This document shows positions 50,801 to 64,000 of a stretch of 64,000 nt of DNA, one piece after another. The position numbers and the translations under genes are program-made. The first letter of the stretch is position 1. Each line of letters opens with the position of its first letter. Source of the DNA: Malurus cyaneus samueli (lineage: Eukaryota > Chordata > Aves > Passeriformes > Maluridae); contig CM019218.1 in NCBI GenBank assembly GCA_009741485.1, positions 33,542,387-33,606,386 of the forward strand, written 5' to 3'. The notes under the pieces are model-generated. The model was given only the letters and a program-made list of their open reading frames with translations. It was not told the DNA's origin and searched no databases.

Positions 50801-51383
50801 TGTACACTGACAATGGTAAAGGCTGTACCTCATTGATTTCAGCTTCCATGTTCACCATTTCTTCCATCTCTGAGAATTTCGCAAAGCATGGTGCTCTTCT
50901 AGAAGTTAAATCCAAGCTCTCCTTTGAAAGTAAAACAACGGGAAAATGCAATCATTAGCAAGAACGTACCGAACAAATTCTCCCTCAAGGCTTTTAACAT
51001 TTTGAAGCTGTTGTTGCTCTCCTGCGCTCCGCAATAGAGCACAGTTCCCCCGCAGAAGGCGCCAGGCCGTTCGGCAGCCCCGGGCGGTACCTGGCTCACG
51101 GCGCCCGTCTCCAGGCAGCGCTCCAGCAGCACGGCCGCCGCCGAGCGCTGCGCGGGCTCCCAGGGCCAGGGCTCGCCGCCGCCCTGCTCCTCATCGCTGT
51201 CCACGCCGAGCCACGAGCTCCCCTCCAGCTCCAGCTCGGGATCGCCATCGAGCTCGGGGTCGGAGTCGAGTCGGGCTCGTCCGCCCTGCGGGGCCCGGGG
51301 CTGGGGCTGGGCCTGGCGGCCGCCACGGGCGACATGCGTTCGCGGAGGGACGAGCGCGGGCGGGAGCGCCTGGGCGCCGCCAT
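47680..51383 (-). CDS. HAUS2: HAUS2 augmin complex subunit 2, with a frame break in exon 1
   Basis: Subunit of the eight-protein HAUS/augmin complex, which recruits gamma-tubulin ring complexes to existing spindle microtubules and supports centrosome integrity (family knowledge). Six coding exons: 51091-51383 (start unresolved), 50829-50921, 49663-49732, 48734-48866, 47967-48075 and 47680-47829. All downstream junctions keep phase with GT-AG borders. The protein is helical and coiled-coil-like throughout, with [16 protein letters not shown] and [12 protein letters not shown] segments close to the human protein as I recall it. The C-terminal tail after [11 protein letters not shown] is shorter than in human. 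In exon 1 the conserved frame ([17 protein letters not shown]) has no upstream ATG; ATGs at 51383 and 51335 are in another frame, and a tandem GACTC-GACTC repeat on the coding strand lies between. It may be an allele, an assembly error or a non-AUG start. Confidence 0.9.
47967..48075 (-). CDS. HAUS2: HAUS2 coding exon 5
   Basis: 36 codons, [20 protein letters not shown] then [16 protein letters not shown]. Acceptor GGTTTCAG, donor GTGAGT. Confidence 0.93.
48076..48733 (-). other. HAUS2: HAUS2 intron 4
   Basis: 658 bp. Nothing recognised. Confidence 0.85.
48734..48866 (-). CDS. HAUS2: HAUS2 coding exon 4
   Basis: 43 codons plus split ends, starting [20 protein letters not shown] and ending LPIDATFH. 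The most conserved coiled-coil block of the protein. Acceptor TTTTATAG, donor GTAGGT. Confidence 0.94.
48867..49662 (-). other. HAUS2: HAUS2 intron 3
   Basis: 796 bp. Nothing recognised. Confidence 0.85.
49663..49732 (-). CDS. HAUS2: HAUS2 coding exon 3
   Basis: Encodes [20 protein letters not shown] then FYL plus one base. Acceptor TTGTTGTAG, donor GTAAGC. Aligns with the human LEIELLKLEKDTADV segment. Confidence 0.9.
49733..50828 (-). other. HAUS2: HAUS2 intron 2
   Basis: 1096 bp, about 40 percent of it the CR1 fragment at 49955-50375. Nothing else recognised. Confidence 0.85.
49955..50375 (-). repeat. CR1 LINE ORF2 fragment (reverse-transcriptase region)
   Basis: Read on the minus strand, this resembles the CR1 segment encoding the end of the RT domain: a GVPQGS-like stretch followed by [18 protein letters not shown] codons (GTGCTCTTTAATATCTTTAT). 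The copy is degenerate and lies in HAUS2 intron 2, on the same strand as the gene. The plus-strand open frame across it is a shadow. Confidence 0.8.
50829..50921 (-). CDS. HAUS2: HAUS2 coding exon 2
   Basis: 31 codons in phase 0: [20 protein letters not shown], then [11 protein letters not shown]. Acceptor TTTCAAAG, donor GTACAG. Confidence 0.9.
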
Positions 51384-51760
51384 GGGGCGGGGCAGGACGG
51401 CGGTGACTCGCGTCCGCTTCCGGGCGGCGCTGAGGGAGCGGCGGTTCTGGAAGGGGAGCCGGGGGACGGGCTGGGGCTCCGCCGCCGCGGAGCGTCTGCG
51501 AGCGGCGCCCGGACAGGTTGTTGGGCCCGGCGGCCCCCGCGGTGCGGGGCGGGGCCGGAGCGGCCGGGCGGGGCTGGGGAGCCCGCGGCCTGCGGCGGGT
51601 CGGGACTGGCCTCGCCCCTTGCCGGGCCGGGGCGGCTCGGAGCGCATCTCCTGTCGGGCTTCCTTCGCGGCTGCTTACGTGCGGTGCCAGGCTTTATTCC
51701 CCACCACCCGGCCGCCAGCCCGGCGCTAATGCCGGGCCTGTGACCCGTGCGCCCTGGGAT
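51040..51760. promoter_or_regulatory. Bidirectional CpG-island promoter of HAUS2 and LRRC57
   Basis: A dense G+C/CpG block lying between two divergent genes, with several GGGGCGGGG-type Sp1-like boxes (for example near 51546). No TATA box seen. The first, non-coding exon of LRRC57 presumably lies in its right half, but its donor could not be fixed. The ORFs of 131-183 codons here are open only because GC-rich sequence has few stop codons. Confidence 0.82.
51091..51383 (-). CDS. HAUS2: HAUS2 coding exon 1 (start and frame uncertain)
   Basis: The 3' part reads [20 protein letters not shown] and on to GAVSQ, then donor GTACCG, matching the mammalian N-terminus (NPWDPAS…VNQ). The conserved frame continues upstream through an acidic stretch ([16 protein letters not shown]) but never meets an ATG. 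The frame holding the ATGs stops at 51096, just before the donor, so it cannot serve as the HAUS2 start without a frame change. The interval of 293 nt would be 288 nt, an exact codon multiple, with one 5-bp repeat unit fewer. Confidence 0.65.
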
Positions 51761-52243
51761 TAAACCCCGATGGGGTTACGGAGGTGGGTGTCGTGTGCCT
51801 GCTAATAGTCACGGCAAAGGAGTTCGTTTTCTAAACAGAATAAAGGTTTTAAAAACAGCACTTAAAACAGTACAATTGTCGGCAGGCCAGCGCTGGTAGA
51901 TGCCACAGAAATTACAGCCCGTTTCCGTGGAGAATCTCCTTATGGTGCGGGACCCCGAAAGAGGCAAAATGTGGAAAATGTGCAGTTTCCCCACTTAGTT
52001 TTGAGTGTGCTTGTTGCATCGTTTCAATAATCAAACGGTGTATTGAAGACACATTAATCTAGGTAAATCTAGGTAAACCTTTAGACTTCTAGGTTTTAGT
52101 TATGAGGGGAATGAAAACACAACAGTGAAATGGTTCAGTGTGTCAGAACGTTGTGTTGGGGACAGTGCGCATAAAATGACTTTACATTTGCTTTATCACA
52201 GACACTTTGGATTGCAATTACCTAGCACAGAGAAACTGGCTGA

Positions 52244-56225
<3,982 letters not shown>

Positions 56226-56376
56226 TCACTATTCTGATCCTGTATATTACCAGAAATATAAGAAGACTTAGACTAGAAGCACCTGCTTCACTGACTTGAA
56301 CCAAGACTGATGAAGGAAATGATGAGAAGAGTACTCCTCTTCTAGTAGTCTGAAACAGCCTGTTAAGGCCACATTG

Positions 56377-56382
56377 AATAAA
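56377..56382 (+). terminator. LRRC57: Candidate LRRC57 polyadenylation signal
   Basis: AATAAA about 150 bases after the stop codon; the first on the plus strand. A longer 3' UTR using later signals is possible. Confidence 0.5.
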
Positions 56383-59300
56383 CTTGAACTAGAGAATATA
56401 GGTATTGAACTGATGAACCTGCCCAGGGGCCAGTTTTGATTTTTGTGCCACAATAGCTTTTAACACATTACATGTTCTCCTTTGTCAGGGCTTGTTCTTT
56501 CACAGAGAAAGGGAACCGAGCATTTCAAAGTTGCCAGTTCCCTTTTGTCAGGAAGCTGGCTGTTGATTTGTAAGAGGGTTATTTCTTCTGGAAATATTTT
56601 TCCATGATAGCACATGGAAGTTCTACCACCAAAGCACTGTATGTCTTGCAGTAAGCACTATTCTGCAGAGAAGAACTTTTCAGATGAGGTTTTAGTTTAT
56701 AACCTGTATAAGCTGGTTTTTTTTTTTGTTTGTTTGGTTTTTTTTTTTAATGAAGCACAAATAGTTGTGATTAAGTTAAATGTTTTATTAACAGCTTCCA
56801 CTAAACAAATTGTAGTTTGAGCAACCTTTATTTATATTTACCCTACAGGCTTTCTTTTCCCATAAGCAAGAATTGCACTACAGTCCATTTTTGCTTGAGC
56901 TGTATCAAATGAGAATTAGGTTCATTTTCAGTGTATTCAGTAAAAATATATATTGCTAGAAAATATAATATCCTCGCACTGACTCCTTGTGTACAGAGCA
57001 ATGCTGAAGGTTGTAGTTGTCAGCCCACTGCTGCTGCCTTATTACCAAAAGCACCTAGAAAAAGCTAAAAATGTATGCAATTATGTAACTTATTCTGAAA
57101 AGGAAAATGTACTTGTATATTTTAGTAAATTATTTTCAAAAAATCAGTTCAAGTTTATTTGGTGTAACTGTTGTCATTTTAGTAAGTAGTACTGAGATGT
57201 CACTGAAAGCCCTCACTTAGCTACTTGAGTGTGACAGTTAGCAGCTACACTACAATTTAACACCCATAATTAGGATTAGCAATAAGTGGGTCTTTTGTGA
57301 GATGCTCAGCGAGGTATTTAGTTCCCTGACCCTGTTTTCAATTCTTACATAGTAATGCCTACAAGAAGAGTGTTTTAGGGGACATTAGCTCCTCATTCAA
57401 AGGAGGGATGTGATTAATCATTTAACAGGGAACCAGTTTTACTGGTCCCCATTCCAGCTATTCATAAAAAAAACTACTAGATTTTTGTCAGAAGTGGCTG
57501 ACAGCTGACAATGTTTATGAGACTACTTTGTTTTGCAAGATAACCAGGGAAGTGTTTTAAGAATACAGCTCTGTGTTATGATAATGCAAGTCCCCTCCCC
57601 GTATAGTCAGAAATCTATTCAGCTTCATACTAATAGATTCCACAGATTATGGCATGCACATGGAGCAGTGAATAAAGCCTCTACACTTGTTCTGAATTTT
57701 AGCTCCTTGTACTTGATACCTAAATCCCATTTGAAGTACTCTCTTTTTCCTAGAAATTTGCTGTGCATGAGACAAAGAACAAATTAGCAGTTAGCAGATT
57801 CCCCCTTTTGCATTCCCCAGAGTAGCCGACCATCAGTATGTATGTAGTTGGCAATACTGTGCTGTGGTGGCATTTGGTTTTACTATTTTTTAACTGAAAG
57901 TATCTGTTTCAGTTAAAGCAGCATAGAGATGCTGCTTCTCTCATTTGAAATGTATTTTTCAGGATTCTTTATTCAATAACAACGTGTAAGAAGAGACGGT
58001 AGAATGTAACCATTAAAAATTATGGAGTCAGCATTACTATAACAAAAATCTTAAAACTGTGGAAAGTATTTAAGTAAGTCAACATTTCTTTTATGGAATC
58101 ACTAATACATTTAGAAACCTTTCAATTGCTACTCATTGTTAGGCTCCCTTGCTGCCTTGGAGTTATGACAGCTATCAAAATTTCTGTAGAGCAAAATGAG
58201 AAAGCACCATGTACAATAATGATCTGTTCCAGAACAGAGGAAGACTTCTGTTTCAAGGAAAAAGTAACTGGCTTATACCGTTACCTGTTTTAACTCATAG
58301 CAATGAACTGTGACTAAGTCACATAGTAGGAGGCTGTTTTAGACATTTCAGCACTCTAGGTAACTTATTGGTAGGTTTATATTAGGATTTCCTGTTTTCT
58401 CATCACCCCCACCCTACAGGGGAAGCTATAAAACAATTTTATTTCCATGCACAATTACACTTGCAGCTTTTTAATTTTGGAATTACTGAGGTAGAACATG
58501 TTACTCCAATTAACAATACAAACCATTTGTGTATTTTCAGACCTATATCACTTGCTCTCGTTTTCCATTGCAGTAGGACACACGTTTCATCCATCTATTC
58601 AACCACCATTTAGACACTGCATTGCCTCAAGTGCAGCAAAGATGAATTAGCAACTGCAGTCTTTGTGTGGTGTAAACAGTGAGTTGTTTCTCCATATACC
58701 TTTCACAGAGGTGAGTTTTGCAAGTAGCTGTAGAAGCAGCACACACTGCAAGGTTCATAGTACAATTACTGCTGAGCTAAAAAGCTGTCTTTTATCAAGA
58801 AATAGCCGAGCTTGAATTTACCAGTTACTGTCCTTAAAGTGTACCCAGAGGACATGTGCTGCCTCCTCATAGTAGTTAAATAAGTAGGCTGTCCCTAGTT
58901 ACTGGCCAATATATAGTATACTGGAAGTACTTCCAAGCTCTTCCCAAGTATGTTCATCTCTTTTGCAGCTCAGAATTGTTTTAAGTCAACAAGAGTGTAT
59001 TTCCCCCATACCTCCTCCTCTTTAGAAAGCGTTCTGGGAATCTGAGCTCTAGAATGAGAGTAAATAAAATTTAAATTGCCTTACAAATGAAATTGCATTG
59101 GCAGTAGGTTAAATCACTGCATTTCATTTACTGGCCCAGTTATTTGCCAGGCATCTGTTACCAGTACTCAACTAGAAAGTTTTAAATTATTTTACTTTGT
59201 TCTTTTATCATCCTGAAATATACGGCCATATATATGTCATGGTCTTTCAAAGAAGAGATGGACACAGCTCATAGTCTAAACCTAGGAGATGTTGATTATG

Positions 59301-61924
59301 CAAGGATCAAAACTAGAGTGTTAAAGATCACAACATTCCTTTCCTCCCAACCACACCCATTCTTTTGTCAGCATTAGGATTTCTGTGAAATAAAAATAGA
59401 ATAGGAACTTCCTTGTTGCATAGTAGCAACTAGTTCTGCCAAGTTTTTCAAGGACAGGAAACTAAACAAAGGCATTTCTAAGAGAAAACAGTTTTAAAAC
59501 ACATTCAATTATAAAAGTATGTATTTTTTGTGCACAATATATAGTTTAACAATCAAATGCAGAAATTGTAAACCTTCATTCTTAATAGCATTCAGACACA
59601 CAAAGATGTACAAGTGTTGATTTCATACCATAGATATGAAAATTAAGCATCTATTCTATGGACAACAGTGAGACATCCAAGAAGCAAACTGTTTTTGACT
59701 AACACAAAGGCACCAACTCCCTCAAAGAGCAGGCTTGCACTGTGTAAGCAGAATAAGGTAACCACTTCAGTCTTCTGTTCCAGGAGACAGTCATAATTAA
59801 ATAACATATGCTTTGCTTTCACAACTAGCAGCAAATACTCCTCCAGTTCAGCTGAAGTTTTTAAGAAGGAAAAAAAGGGCATACAAATTCCCTATGCAGG
59901 TGGCTGTTCAAAGTTTACTATGCAATGTTCTTAAAAGTACTTCTTTGCTACTTCTGTTTTTAAGTACAGAATCTTCATTTACTGATTGGGTAGTGAGTGA
60001 GCTTTTGAAATTCATTAGCATTCCAGCAATTACCAGAAGCTAGACAGGAGCCAACCCACACTACTCAAGTACCTAATCTCCTAAAAATGACTTTATCTTA
60101 CTCACATAAGGCAAATTGCCACTGGCCTATTTATTACATGCAGCTACCCCATCCTTTGGTCAGTTGTTTGAGGGGTTTTGTGTTTGGTTGGGTTTTTGTT
60201 GGGGTTTTTTGTGCGTGTTGTTGATGGGTTTTGGTTTTTTCCTTTAAATATCAAGTTGTCCTGGGAGTGTACTAAAAATATACCGGTAATACTGACTGTA
60301 TGTCTACTAAGAAGAAAACAGAACACCTAAACACTATCTTGCATTTCAGTGGATTACTGTCTTCTTTGACTCTGGGATTCAATATTAGTGGTTACAGGAT
60401 ATTTGTGGACTGTCCTTCAAAAAGCACCCCCTAAATGCTATTAATTATTCCTCCAATGAATTTGAAGATTCTTGCCATCTGATACTGAGTATCACAGATT
60501 AGTCCAAAGCATAACTTTTAACTTTAAAACAGGCATAGATTATTTTAACTTCACACTGCAGTTAAGTCACTTCCAATTACTATTGAGACTTAAAGAAAAC
60601 CTTTGTATATTACAGTAAAACCAAAATATTTTTGTTCACAAGAGAAAGCTTTACCTCACCTCATCAGAAACGCCTCTATTTTGCAACAGAGTAAAAACAC
60701 TTTATTTGCAAGCAACTTGGACATGTGGTATTTCCAACTGCCAGTCCCAAAGTCTGCAATAATAAACCAGTCAGGAATCCATTAGAACTAGTTTATTTAG
60801 AACTAGCTTGCAGTTCATAAATAGCTACTGCTTCCTCCAGACTTGTGACAAAGAAGTTTCACAATAAGCTCCTCTGGTTTTGGCAGGTTTAAGAAGCACC
60901 CCCAAAGTCACTGCTGAGAACAAACTCTGCACTAGATTTCAATAATTTTTTTGCACTGGAGAAAGGCATAAACTGAACTCCAGTGAAAACTGGCCAAATG
61001 AGAATAAGATATGGGATGCAAGCAAATTGCATGCTTTTCTACTCAGTTTCTTCCAGTTCAGATGCATCATTCAAACACTTAGAAGTTAACTTTTAGATGA
61101 GGGGTGTAAAATTTTCCATCAAATAAATACTTTGGGGAGATAGTTTTATTTTCTTCCACTCATGTGTGCATGGGGTTCATATCAGATATATATATACACA
61201 CACTATTATCATAACAATGCAGCATGATTAGTCATGGCCTCCAAACCAATGTTTACAGTAAAGAAATGGAAACCTGTATATCCCTCCGATTACCATTACC
61301 TTAAAGTTCACGTGGTTAGGAAGTGTCTTAAAGCCCTCAACCCACAAGCTGTAAGTTGTAAGTAATGGGCCTCTTCAATTCTGTGATCCACAAATTCAAC
61401 CACAAACCAATCATGTGGTTTGGATTGGAAAACTATGGTTAGGTGCTAGAGATATAAATCAGACAACGTTCACCTAGTCCCTATTTTAGTGAAGACACTC
61501 AACTTATGAGGTATTTCAAACAGTGCAAAGTGCCCTCTCCAACTTTCCACAACTATGAATTCAGGTTACCCTGCTTGTCCAGCTTCAACAAAGGACTGAA
61601 TTTTCGGTGCAGGAAAATAAAATGTAAAAAAAAGTAATAAAAACAAACTGGGAAGAAGAATAAAACATGCAAGAAGATTCTCAAAGCCCAAACACTTTTA
61701 GCCCTGAGCAGTTTAAAGAAAGTGAAGGCAGATGAGTAGAAGGACAGTTGGCTGCTTTCTTAGAGTCAAGGCCATGTTTACATGAAGCAATAAAAGAAAA
61801 CTAATCCCTACAGAAGGGGTACTGCTTCATTTTTCCCAGCCCCTCTTATTTTAGAAGTTTCACAGATCCAGGAATATGGTGGCTTGCAGCTGGAGAAGCT
61901 GTCATTGAACATTGAAAGCAGGCT
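56383..61924. other. LRRC57-SNAP23 tail-to-tail interval and 3' UTRs
   Basis: 5.5 kb between convergent genes, with no coding exon recognised on either strand. The right part is presumably SNAP23 3' UTR. Minus-strand AATAAA candidates occur at 61145-61150, 60792-60797 and 60130-60135, and I cannot tell which is used. Contains the G/T-rich tract at 60165-60245. Confidence 0.7.
60165..60245. repeat. G/T-rich low-complexity tract
   Basis: T-runs with GGGG, GGG, GGGG and GGG blocks on the plus strand, in the LRRC57-SNAP23 interval. It may fall within the SNAP23 3' UTR, where the transcript would be C/A-rich. Confidence 0.85.
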
Positions 61925-61990
61925 TTAATTGTCAATTAGTTTCTTGGCTCTGATGTTGGCTTGCTCAATGCGTTCCCTGTTTGTATCAGC
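61925..61990 (-). CDS. SNAP23: SNAP23 terminal coding exon
   Basis: [20 protein letters not shown] then N and stop TAA (61927-61925). Acceptor GTCTTTCAG. It completes the last heptads of the SNARE helix. Confidence 0.95.
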   Translation of the reverse strand, partial: ADTNRERIEQANIRAKKLIDN

Positions 61991-64000
61991 CTGAAAGACA
62001 GAAAGTCATAGGTCATTTGCAGACTTGATGCAAAGCAATAATATGAACTTCTGAATTGCAAGGTATCATCACTGTGGTACACAGAAAGGGAGCAACTTAT
62101 ATATGCTGGAAATAATACTTTTTCCCCTAGACAGCATAGGCTATCAATTTTAGCAGAAACAAAACCATAAGAAATAGATTTTACTCTTCAGCTGAATTCT
62201 GAAATATTGTAGTTTGCCTCAGCTTGTCAGGACACATGTTAACAAAACAATGGAATAAAAAATTCTCTCCCAGTGTTAAGACATCTTAAGGACCTCTGCA
62301 GAGCAACAAGGTTGCTCTGAACTAGAAGTGATAGTCAAAACCAGGCATATGGGCATAAAGTCAGATTTATTTTGCTTAGGGATTGCACTAGTTCTCATTC
62401 ACACAATCTTCAATGTCCTAGTGTTTTAACGATATGGTATTTGTAAGAAAAAGCACTAGATTTTATTATTGTTTTATTTACTGTAATAAAGCATCAAGAG
62501 CCATGTCACAGTATCTAGGTTGAACAAGTGTCAAAATATAGTCTTACTGAAAGGTATGATAAGGAGTTTATAAATGATTACCCAAGTATCCAGTGTGCAG
62601 TGAGGAATGTGTAGGAAGCGTAATAAGCACAAAACTAGCAATTAATTATCTGTGTTTTACTGTATATTTATTAGAATGACTACTTTTTGAGAATTCCAGA
62701 AGAGCCTTGCTATTGTTAAAATACATATTCCCTACCACAAGAAAAAAAAAATTCTGTGAGCAACAATCCCCCAGGTATACCTCCAATAAATGTTTGTCCT
62801 TTGATTCCATGAAGCTTATTAGTTTTCAGAGTAAGTAGTAATCTGTGTTGTGTATTTAGGTTTTCTGACAATCGTGTACCCTATGTGTATCAAGGTATAC
62901 CTCTTGTTCAAATTACTGCAAGCTGAAGGGTGGTATAACCTTACTACACATTTACTGCAAATACAGAAAGGACAGTGAGCACATTGCTAATAACAGCTCA
63001 GTTACAACCTCTAAGCTGAAAGCAGAGAACACCTTTGACACTTACCTTAACATTTATCCGGTCTATTTGCTTATTCTGGGCATCAATCTCATTGCCCATA
63101 TCCAAGGCCATGTTTTTCAAATTCCCAAGAATGTTTCCAACTTGAGCAAGATTTTCATCCATTTCATCTTCTCTGGCATCATTTGTTATCCTGCTCAAAT
63201 AATTAAGACAATGTTTCAAGAATCAAAAACTTGCTTTTCTCTTGCCCAGATTTACTCTAGCAGAACTTGCTTGTTGAACAATGCATTCAATCCAAGGTAT
63301 GTTTTTCCCCTTTTACAACCCCCTGTATTCCAAGCAAGCATCCACCGAAAAGAGTGCTAAGCTAGCCACTACTACAGAAATAGCCTCAATTTAAAATAGT
63401 TACCAGAAGTTTAAGACATAAGTTTCTGTCAAATGTACTTTATGACAGTAATAGGCCTTGATATTTTTAAGTCCCCTCAATAACTGAATACTAAGGCCTA
63501 TAGTTCTCACTATCCAGAAACAGACTGACAATATCAGCACCATGTAAAAAAACAGAAGTGCAAGATGAGCAATACAATACTGAAAACATAGGTGGCTGCC
63601 ATCTCTTCTCCAAGCAGTAATAATTCCTCCAAATGACATTAAAAAAACTACTATAATTAAGTGAAGCAACTTCACCTAAAATGCATTTGAAAGAAGCTGA
63701 CAAGTGACAGGATTTCAGTATTTGAGACTGACAAATATGAACTAGCAAACCTTGTAATATATCCACCACTTGGTCCTCCAGAAGTCTGAGGCTGCTGCCG
63801 ATTTAGACTTCTTGGTTGCATAGATATCACATGATCTGCAGAGTTTTCCGTTCCATCTCCCCAGGTTGATCTGTACGCTTTGCTGGCCTCAAAGTTCTTT
63901 GTCCTGCTCCATAAAAATAAAAGATCTAAACCACTACATCAGAAATATGGCTTCCTGAATGAAATTCAGTATTAAGCTAGGATTTTCAGAAACATTTGTC
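61925..64000 (-). CDS. SNAP23: SNAP23 t-SNARE, C-terminal half, truncated at right edge
   Basis: Ubiquitous SNAP-25 paralogue that supplies two helices (Qb and Qc) to the plasma-membrane SNARE complex for exocytosis (family knowledge). Three coding exons are visible: 63751-63903, 63046-63190 and 61925-61990. They encode the post-palmitoylation linker ([17 protein letters not shown]) and the complete C-terminal SNARE motif, from [20 protein letters not shown] through [13 protein letters not shown] to AKKLIDN and the stop. The zero-layer glutamine is the Q of DAQN, equivalent to Q174 of SNAP-25. Phases agree and introns are GT-AG. The N-terminal Qb helix and the cysteine-rich palmitoylation segment lie beyond 64000. 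WGDG and TKNFE in the linker favour SNAP23 over SNAP25, and synteny supports it. Confidence 0.94.
61991..63045 (-). other. SNAP23: SNAP23 penultimate intron (last intron of CDS)
   Basis: 1055 bp. Nothing recognised. Confidence 0.85.
63046..63190 (-). CDS. SNAP23: SNAP23 exon encoding most of the Qc SNARE helix
   Basis: 48 codons, [20 protein letters not shown] to QIDRINVK, including the zero-layer Gln. Acceptor TTTGAGCAG, donor GTAAGT. Confidence 0.96.
63191..63750 (-). other. SNAP23: SNAP23 intron between linker exon and SNARE exon
   Basis: 560 bp. Nothing recognised. Confidence 0.85.
63751..63903 (-). CDS. SNAP23: SNAP23 exon encoding the interhelical linker
   Basis: 50 codons plus split ends: [20 protein letters not shown] onward to [10 protein letters not shown]. 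Acceptor TTTTTATGGAGCAG, donor GTTTGC. The [14 protein letters not shown] stretch differs from the mammalian linker as expected for this variable region. Confidence 0.92.

Noticed and set aside
51096..51647. Minus-strand frame of 183 codons covering HAUS2 exon 1 and the promoter
   Set aside because: Its 3' part is out of frame with the conserved HAUS2 sequence and it starts far upstream in the promoter; kept only as context for the frame-break finding.
51334..51729. Plus-strand frame of 131 codons in the HAUS2/LRRC57 promoter
   Set aside because: Promoter GC shadow; LRRC57 coding sequence begins later at 52286.

Overview
The window looks like nuclear DNA from a bird, most likely a passerine. 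It is AT-rich, its genes are split into many short exons with GT-AG introns, and it carries CR1 LINE fragments. One short element reads as a tRNA-Ile-derived SINE with a CR1-like tail, a family known from songbirds. The four genes I recognise, in this order and relative orientation (SNAP23, LRRC57, HAUS2, STARD9), match the block I recall on human 15q15.

Layout, left to right. Positions 1-44581 hold the 5' part of STARD9 (kinesin-3-like, KIF16A) on the minus strand. Ten coding exons give the first 256 residues of the motor domain, and the gene runs off the left edge. Introns make up nearly all of this span, including one of 19.8 kb with a 15-N gap and one of 12.8 kb. A CpG island (about 44350-44960) covers the first exon. 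Positions 47300-51383 hold HAUS2 (augmin subunit) on the minus strand, six exons. Its start region has a reading-frame problem: a 5-bp tandem duplication at 51263-51272 separates the only ATG-bearing frame from the conserved frame. A second CpG island (about 51040-51760) lies between HAUS2 and LRRC57, which diverge from it. LRRC57 (52286-56225, plus strand) is complete: five coding exons, 238 residues, predicted N-myristoylated leucine-rich-repeat protein. SNAP23 (61925 to beyond 64000, minus strand) supplies its last three coding exons, which include the C-terminal Qc SNARE helix, and converges tail-to-tail on LRRC57.

HAUS2 and STARD9 both act on mitotic microtubules and are co-oriented neighbours. 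LRRC57 and SNAP23 are lipid-anchored, membrane-associated proteins by family knowledge. I found no operon-like, CRISPR, viral or otherwise novel gene system. The most interesting signals are the HAUS2 exon-1 frame break, the songbird-type SINE, a CpG-rich patch inside STARD9 intron 1, and one unusually long open stretch in STARD9 intron 3. All exon boundaries were read by eye from splice sites and protein similarity recalled from memory; no alignment was run.
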